A program made the translations under genes and the position numbers. Shown here one piece after another: positions 57,481 through 64,000 of a stretch of 64,000 bases of DNA; the first letter of the stretch is position 1; every line of letters begins with the position of its first letter. Where the stretch lies: positions 28,213,501 through 28,277,500 of the forward strand of contig CM073887.1 in assembly GCA_037176705.1 (NCBI GenBank), written 5' to 3'. Source of the stretch: Molossus alvarezi (lineage: Eukaryota > Chordata > Mammalia > Chiroptera > Molossidae). Under the pieces are notes generated by a model that did no database searches, had not been told where the DNA came from, and saw nothing but the letters and a program-made list of their open reading frames with translations.

Positions 57481-59440
57481 CAGTGCTCTTGACTATTAGC
57501 CTCAGATAAAAAAAAAAAAAAAAAAAAAGATAGAGAGAGGGATGTAGTGTAGAGTAGCATAGTATCAGTGGTCTGTATGAGACTGTCTTATTCTGGTTTC
57601 TTCACTCAGCAATAATTGTTTTTTTCTTGCAGCTTACATTTAAAACCTGCTACAAGCTTCCTTACTGCCCTCTTCTGATCAGTGCTATAAAATGTAGACT
57701 AGTCTTATGTAGATACTTACGTATCCGGTCCTATTGTATCTTCTTGAACACAGACCATTTCCTTTTAAAAGAATCATGCTACTTCCCTTAGATTATAACA
57801 TTTAAAATATATTAAAACAATGTAGTAATGATTGTTTATTTGATAATTATTTTATTTCTTGCTGGTAATAAAAATTCAACCATACTTAGGATCAAGTTTT
57901 TTAAAATATAATTATTTTTTTAATAATAATTTCACAAAACTGACAATATTAGATACATTCCTATCAAACCAAAAATTTGGAACCTCTTGAAATATTAAAA
58001 AGCACTTATAAAACTAAAAGTCTCTTTGTCTGTGTACTATAAATTATCTGCTAAAAATCCAACATTACTGCTTGATAATCTCAGACTTTTCATGCAGACT
58101 TGTTGGAACTTTTTGGCTCCAACTTTTATTGACCTACAAGGTCACTAAAATTTGGATGCCAGTAAGTGATGTTAGAATCCGAGACAGCTTCTGTTTAATC
58201 CAAGGTAAAGAATTTAAACTGATCATAATGAGCTATGACAACCGTATTTGACTAATCTACAAAGAAGAATATGTCATTGCAATAGTAATGGGACAAGCCA
58301 CCCAATTAATTAGTAGCAAATTGGACAGATTGCTTTGGAAGTTTTCCAAGAGATAAAGTGCTTCTGGTGCTTTGCTTCAAAGACAAGGCAGACCAAATCT
58401 CCTTAATCCCCTTGGGTAGAAAAAAAAATTGATTTCCCAGTCTTAAACTTTATATGTCAAAATCCAATCCACAATAGAATTGCAGGACTGAGAAATGTTA
58501 TGTTATTTTAATGTTATGTTAACATCAGATGTTTATGTTAAAATTATGAGTCTAGTAGCCTTTGATGATCATCATGAAATCTGAGGGAGATCTTTTGGTG
58601 TTTTCTCTACCTGAAAATAATAATGCAATTATTATATCCTTGCAATCTATAAAATATTTTCACTTGTAACATATTGGATTCTTACAACAGTCTCCACTTC
58701 ATAATGAGGAGTTGAAGTCCTGAATGTCAGACAGTGTACTCCTGCTAGACCCAGCAGGTCCCACTGCAGGTCAACCTGCCACTGTGACAATGGTGTTCAC
58801 CACTCTGATCTCATATGTTCACTGAAATAGAGACAGTAGAGAATGGAGCCATGGTAAAAAAAAAAAATCCACCTTTACCTAAGCTCATTTATTTCTTTCA
58901 ATACCTAGGCTTGCTTTGGGAAAAAATGGAACCAATGGACTTCAAGTTAAAAGATCTCTTAAAGTACTAATCAAGCAGGTGCCTCTTCCTCATTAGATTG
59001 GGCATTGCTCGTGAAGAGTGGGGGAAGTATCTCTTTATTATAACTCTGCGCTGAACTCATTCACAGTTGTGGAGGGAACCTGACCCTTGTTTTATCTGAA
59101 GACACCACAAAGTCCTATTTGGTTTGAAAAATCAAGTAATCTGATGTCAAATTACATTTCCTGTAGTACTTCTTGTTTCCTGCTGAAGCACCTTTCAATT
59201 CTAGTTACCTAACCAGGTTCTCAACTACCATGTAAATAGGGAAAACAGAGCAAAACACACTACAACGAAACTGCCCCCAAAGCCTATTAATATTGTGTGG
59301 CCTATTTACCTTTGTTCCATTGTGTCAAAATCCTGAATTTCACTGAGAAGGAGAGATAGATGGCTTTTGTTTTCTAGTCTCTAGAAGAGGAGTTGAGATG
59401 TCAGTAGAAAAGTACCTCTCTCCATCACCAGAGGAAGCTA
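57481..59440. other. Spacer, nothing recognised
   Basis: Contains an A21 tract at 57509-57529 followed by a short purine run, possibly the relic of a retroelement tail. No gene or confident repeat otherwise. Confidence 0.4.
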
Positions 59441-59449
59441 ATCAAGGAA

Positions 59450-59790
59450 AAATGTCTGCGGGTAGTAGATACATTAATCTCCCCCTGGATCACGGGGCCG
59501 TTATGAGGTGTAACTAATCGTATCGTTGGGACTCATCTCGGTCTGTAATAACATGCTCCACAGTGACATCAGTGGTTGTAGGAGATGGATGTTGCATGTT
59601 AAGGAAAAAGTACTGTTCAGCTGGAATATCTATTGCAAGCCTGTGCCTGACACAGTTGACATCTTCAGTGAATGCAGCTACTGTACTTCCACAATAACAC
59701 GTTTGCCATCTCCTGTCATCAGCATGTTTCTGAAACCTTCTCAAGCTGTCATCGTGGGGCGATTTCAGATCCACAGGTTGTTATAACAAC
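59450..59790 (-). other. CpG-rich block with an unrecognised 86-codon frame
   Basis: The block has about ten CpGs in 340 bp, far more than its surroundings. On minus an ATG-to-stop frame of 86 codons (59514-59774) reads DDSLRRFQKHADDRRW, then CYCGSTVAAFTEDVNC, and ends DRDESQRYD. An equally long frame exists on plus (59526-59786). I recognise no domain and see no flanking splice sites, poly-A or duplication. It could be an exon, a processed-pseudogene remnant or a conserved non-coding element. No function is assigned. Confidence 0.3.
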
Positions 59791-60047
59791 TTAGTTCTCA
59801 AAAATGATCTCTGTCAAGGTGTCTACTCAAGTCTACGTTAGTGCTGAGTCCAGGTGCTCAGAAAATCCCTTTTTAAGAGAATCCTAAAGTATTTCAGTGG
59901 CAGGTTAATTCAGATCCTTCACAAACTTGGTTTCCAGAACAAGTTCTTCCCACATTTTCTGTACAGAAGAAGAGTACTGTGATATCTTACGGCAGTGAAA
60001 TGCATACAATCTGACTTGCCGGTCACTTATCCACCAGCAGATAATTG

Positions 60048-60170
60048 GCAGAGTGGAAAGAGCCATCAGAATGGACTGGTCAGAAGGCCTTGGGTTGGCT
60101 TTGGCTTGGGCACAAACTCTGTGACTGCCAGGAAAAGAACGGTTCTAGTCCCTTCCTCCTTTAAAATTAT
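60048..60170 (+). repeat. MIR-like fragment
   Basis: 'agagtggaaagagccatcagaatgg', 'gccttgggttggc', 'cacaaactctgtgactgcc', 'ggttctagtccc' resemble the 5' part of a MIR. Confidence 0.45.
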
Positions 60171-60196
60171 ATGAGTTTGTTTGTCTGTTTGTTTTT

Positions 60197-60440
60197 TGTT
60201 TACCCTCACCCAAGAATATGTTTCCATTGATGTCTAGATAGAGTGGAAGGGAGAGAGAAAGAGAGAGAGAGAAACATCAATGTGAGAGAGAGACAGCAAT
60301 TGGTTGCCTTCCGCACGATCCCAACTGGGGGCTGGAGACAGAACCCACAACCCAGGTATGTACCCTTGATCAGAACTGAACCCATGACCTTTTGGTCCAC
60401 AGGCTGATGCTCCAACTGCTTTGCCAAGCCAGCCAGGGCT
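60197..60440 (-). mobile_element. Bat VES-type SINE (long form), diverged
   Basis: Tail box taccctcacccaag at 60200-60213, purine tract 60244-60272, head ending ccagccagggc at 60429-60439. The flanks are similar (tatgagtttg / tatgattgtt) but not identical, so the duplication has decayed. It shows more substitutions than the other long copies. Confidence 0.82.
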
Positions 60441-60904
60441 GTATGATTGTTTTTTAAGTTATTTATTCAAAACCCTTTTTATGCTTCTTTTCTACTAAAT
60501 TGGAAAATCTTTAGGAGGCGAAAATTGAGGTAATCATTTTTAACTTAATTTTAAGTTTAAAATTTTAAGATAATTTAAAAAGTATTTTCAATTTAAACAA
60601 TTAAATGTGGTTTTTTTTGGCCAACAAGTATCATTTAAATGTTTTTCATTTCAAAAGGAAAATAACAGAAAAGATCAATAAAGTGCATTTTAGAAGAATG
60701 AGTCAGATGTATGTACCACGTACTCTGTTTATTTACACTGAGAACCATAATTTACCCAGCATTTCCTGGTACCAAAGCAAAGGGGGAAATAATGGACTGC
60801 ATTTCTACTGCCTAATTTTATTGCAAAGGGACTGCATAGTTTTCTAGAGAAATAAGCATTTGCTAGAAATAAATACTTCTAGAATGATATGTACCCTTAT
60901 GTTT

Positions 60905-61125
60905 AAAACAGACTGATGAGCCCCCAGGGATGGGGGATAGAAAGCGTGGGAAGAGAACTTATATACATGTATGCACAACCAATCCACATGGACACCAGGC
61001 TGGGGAAGGCAGGAAGGGAGGGGGAGCAGGAAGAAGAGTGTCAATGGGGAAAAAAGAAGGGACATCTGTAATAGTTTCAACAATAAAATATATAAATGAA
61101 GAATGTAAAAAAAAAAAAGAAAAGA
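60905..61125 (+). mobile_element. L1 3'-end fragment (plus)
   Basis: Forward version of the young L1 3' UTR: 'gaacttatatacatgtatgcac', 'acatggacaccaggctggggaaggcagg', 'gggggagcaggaagaag', 'tcaatggggaaaaaag', 'gtaatagtttcaacaataaaatata' and an A-rich end. The C-rich/G-rich polypurine tract matches that of the element at 27549. Only the 3' UTR is present, so it is strongly 5'-truncated. Confidence 0.8.
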
Positions 61126-61309
61126 AACATTTTGAAGGGATACTGATAAGCACTAGAGAAACGCAGTTTAGGCAGACACAAGCCATCCCTTGCGTCTATT
61201 AGAACAACACAGAGGGCATTTCCACTCTGCCTGTGCTAAGCTGTTCCTTTTCTCAGTAGCAAAGACTGTTGCCATATGTTTAATTAATGGCTCTGATTTT
61301 ATTTTTCAG

Positions 61310-61360
61310 AATGAAAAATCCCCAGGACGATCCGCAAGTCGATCGAGTAATATTTCAAAA
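61310..61360 (+). CDS. Candidate 51-bp internal exon of an unidentified host gene
   Basis: Bounded by a good acceptor (ctctgattttatttttcag ending at 61309) and a donor (AAA/gtaggt from 61361). The 51 bp form 17 complete codons, so it could be skipped without a frameshift. The peptide is NEKSPGRSASRSSNISK: Ser/Arg-rich, basic, with likely phosphorylation sites and no fold. It holds four CpGs in 51 bp within AT-rich DNA, as expected for constrained coding sequence. The gene cannot be named, and no other exon in the window was identified. A chance splice-flanked block is the alternative. Confidence 0.45.
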
Positions 61361-61399
61361 GTAGGTGAACTTTATTTATTAATTATTTATTGACTTCCA

Positions 61400-62655
61400 T
61401 GTTTTATGATTTGTAAATAAATATTTTATAATGGTGTCTGTGAACAATACACAAATATGACTTGTTAATGGTTTTAACGATTTCAAGCTTTTACTGGGTT
61501 AAAAGGACATGATTTTATACAACAAAAGGAGTTCAGCTGGTTTTTCTCTTCCGTGCTGTATGCAAAAGGTCATCTGCTCCTTTCAGAGCATCATGCAAAG
61601 TATGTCTTTCCCTCTCGTTTCAAGCCATCATAGAACTGCCACATACCCACGTTTAAACTATATCAACATTTGTGCTACGATATCTAGGAATTCAATGTTT
61701 CAGGAGTTTGGACTCAACAATGCTAGAATTTAACTATTCTTGTCACCAGGGCAGGTTTTAGAAATCAATTTAAGACATTAGTTTGGTCATATTTACTTTA
61801 GAGTCAACAGATGAAAAACACAAAATACTCCCTAGATTGTCTATAAATCCAACCAAGACACCAGAGTGTTGAAAATGTTTGGCATGGCAGATATAGTCTA
61901 GATTTTATTTTGCCTTGGAAACAAATATTAAGAGCTGTTCTCTAAAATGAGGCACTATATGTGTACAGTCTTGGTGCTGGGGAGTGAAAAGTCATTTAGA
62001 GCCATTTTTCAAATTGCAATTTTATGGCTTCCAAAAATATAATTCAGACAGAGATGGATTTACTATGAATAAAACTTCCATTTCAGGGCCCCTCACGTGC
62101 CAGCACCTTTCCACAGCCTTGAACTTAATTTTGTATACGCAATTTGTATTTTTTCCTTCAAGAGTCCCCCCCCCCCAATAGTAATAAACTTTAGGCACCA
62201 CAGAACCTAAATCAACTTCTGATTGAAGGGCATTTGAAATTATGTTTTGTCTTTGAAAACAAAGGACTTTATCACTCATTGAAAAATAGCAGTAGCCAGA
62301 CTATCAGCATTTTCTTAAGCTGGTTTCCCATGACCAGTCTTCCAAGACAATGCAAGATGGCCAGTGATACCTGAAACATACTGGGTTGATAGCAGAAGCA
62401 GTACCCTGAGTGTAGGAAAACCTATTTTTAATAAGACAGTAAGCATGCCTGTCCATTGTTTGAAAGGGAGACTATATCTCTATGATGCAGTGCTATCCAC
62501 TATACAAACATCCTTAAAAAGATGTTCCAGGACAAAAGTAGTCAATGCTTCTGCTTGCAAGACATGCAGAGATGCAAGAGACACATAGAGAATTGCAGCT
62601 CAATACATGTTACTGACCATGTTTAATGACAGTCAAATCTGGATGCCTTTGTAGA
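61400..62655. other. Spacer; possible intron
   Basis: Nothing recognised. If the exon at 61310-61360 is real this is intronic. A C11 run lies near 62166-62176. Confidence 0.4.
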
Positions 62656-62659
62656 TATT

Positions 62660-62890
62660 TGAGAGGCAGTGTGGCTTAACAGTTAAGAGTACTGACTCTG
62701 GAGAGAGAGAATCTGAATGCAGGTTGCTGCTTACTCAGGCTTTTTCACTTATGTGTAACCCTGAGACAGTCACTTAACCTTCCTAAGACACAGTTGCCTC
62801 CTGGGTGACATGAGCATGATGATATCAGTCACCAGAGGAGTTTTTCTTAAGTGCTTGTAAATTAAAACAATAACTTTGAAATGTCTATTA
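62660..62890 (+). repeat. MIR element, near full length
   Basis: 'aggcagtgtggcttaacagttaagag', 'tactgactctggag', 'cacttatgtgtaaccctgagacagtcacttaaccttcctaagacacagttgcctc' and 'gtgcttgtaaattaa' are in the MIR order from head to 3' end. Confidence 0.85.
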
Positions 62891-63650
62891 TGTTAGTCAC
62901 GTCATGAAGAGCCTTGCCCACAGCTGCCGAACATTGTCATCTTTCTGAACTTGAATGCTAATGTTGACCTAGAAACTTGTAAACAGTCCTGACAACTCCT
63001 TCATCACACCAAGTATTGTTTCACTATCCAGAGGTGAAATTCTGTCTGCATTTTCAAACTGCTGTTTGAGTTTGACAAAATGCAGCTTGTTTAGAATATT
63101 TCAACCTTTTAATTTGTTCTATAAGAAGTGAAAGAGTCAGGAGTGTGGTTTCCCTTCTGTGAGTTCTTCCAGGCTCTGCTGTGTATTAATTATGTCAGTG
63201 TGTGGGATGTAATTGATTATGAAAATGCACGCTATTCAGAGAGACATGAAAAGCTCTCTTCTTAAACAGTCACTCTAATTGCACAATAGCAAAAATCAAC
63301 TAGCTCACATCTCTATGGATGAAAAGATTTTAGTGTGCATACTTTTTGATTTAAACCAATATAACTTACCTTTTATTTATGTTCAGAATGACAGTCACAA
63401 ATGCTAAATACATTGTTGAGTCCTCACTACTTTTTCATGAATTACTAAGTGATAAATTGTTCATTAAACCATATAACTTACCAAATATGAAATGCAAAAA
63501 TCTAGCAATATCGTAGTCCTTTTACTTTTAAAGTGGTGGAGAAGAAAACATTAAAATGGAACAAGGATGTTTTTTCTCTAATTTTGTCAAAATAATTTTT
63601 TATGTAAAAAAAAAAAAGGACTGTGAGTTTTTCAAGGATGTAATAATTCT
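62891..63650. other. Spacer, nothing recognised
   Basis: No gene or repeat recognised. Confidence 0.4.
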
Positions 63651-63654
63651 TATA

Positions 63655-63785
63655 ACAGGGTAATTAAGAGTGTGGTTCCCAGAATAACTTCTCAAAAGGG
63701 TAACCTCCCTTAGTAACTTTGTCCATAGAAGGCGAATATGTAACAATATCTACCTCTTGGAGTGGTCCTGTGTAAGTATTCACTA
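63655..63785 (+). repeat. MIR-like fragment
   Basis: 'attaagagtgtggttcccagaata', 'ggtaacctcccttagtaactttgtcc', 'caatatctacctcttggagtggtcctgtg' parallels the MIR head and 3' part with the middle degraded. Confidence 0.5.
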
Positions 63786-64000
63786 TTCTTATTGTGGGGC
63801 TTTTAATATTTATATCTCAGAAACAGCATCAAAAAATGCTCAGTAGGTCTTTTTGTAAGCAAGTGAAGTTGAGACATGGGTTATACTATATGCATTGTTT
63901 TCTGAGTGGAATAAGAATAGATAAGAGACTCAACTGGATTAAGTAAGATATTAGTAATCTGACAGAATTGTATTGAAAAAAAAAGCATATTCCTTTTTTC

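Noticed and set aside
61190..61393. 67-codon ATG-led frame around the exon candidate
   Set aside because: The ATG and the parts outside 61310-61360 look intronic; only the splice-bounded 51 bp is supported.

Overview
This window reads as nuclear DNA from a bat (Chiroptera, probably a yangochiropteran). It is AT-rich, with long spacers and ancient mammal-wide repeats (MIR, MER5A-like hAT, MaLR-type LTR, HAL1, old L1). It also carries many copies of a tRNA-derived SINE that begins GCCCTGGCCGGTTTGGCTCA and ends with a CCTCGGGTGAGGAT box, the form I know from bat VES-type SINEs. Order and family names come from remembered consensus sequences, not a search. I see no complete host protein-coding gene and no rRNA, functional tRNA or CRISPR array. 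The one good host-gene candidate is a 51-bp exon-like block at 61310-61360.

The dominant feature is a nearly complete LINE-1 on the minus strand (27549-33305) between 12-bp target-site duplications. Its 5' UTR (32622-33305) contains three tandem monomers, each a ~95-bp core followed by 4, 2 or 1 copies of an 18-bp unit. ORF1 is intact. ORF2 keeps one frame for 1275 codons but has five internal stops. A related younger L1 (19247-21257) is 5'-truncated and 5'-inverted (twin-priming pattern), with a 16-bp duplication, and sits inside an old L1.

Layout: 1-12100, mostly unrecognised sequence with an old inverted L1 fragment, a MaLR-like LTR split by a SINE, and a truncated SINE. 12111-23600, MER5A-like hAT, then a pile-up of old L1s, HAL1, the inverted young L1 and three SINE insertions. 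23600-27548, spacer with a MIR. 27549-34131, the full-length L1 and two SINEs beside its 5' end. 34800-44160, MIRs, an L2-like repeat and an old L1 hit by one full SINE and two short SINEs. 44168-45175, another inverted L1 next to a degenerate minisatellite. 45180-52460, spacer with MIRs. 52470-57480, a very old L1 carrying several nested insertions. 57480-64000, a CpG-rich ORF region, a SINE, an L1 3' end, the exon candidate and a MIR.

Three short SINEs (18219-18360, 41609-41734, 41992-42089) contain only the tRNA-like head and stop at the same point. Each has its own target duplication, so they look like a distinct mobilised short SINE type. With the L1 5' UTR monomer array, this is the strongest candidate here for something not widely described.
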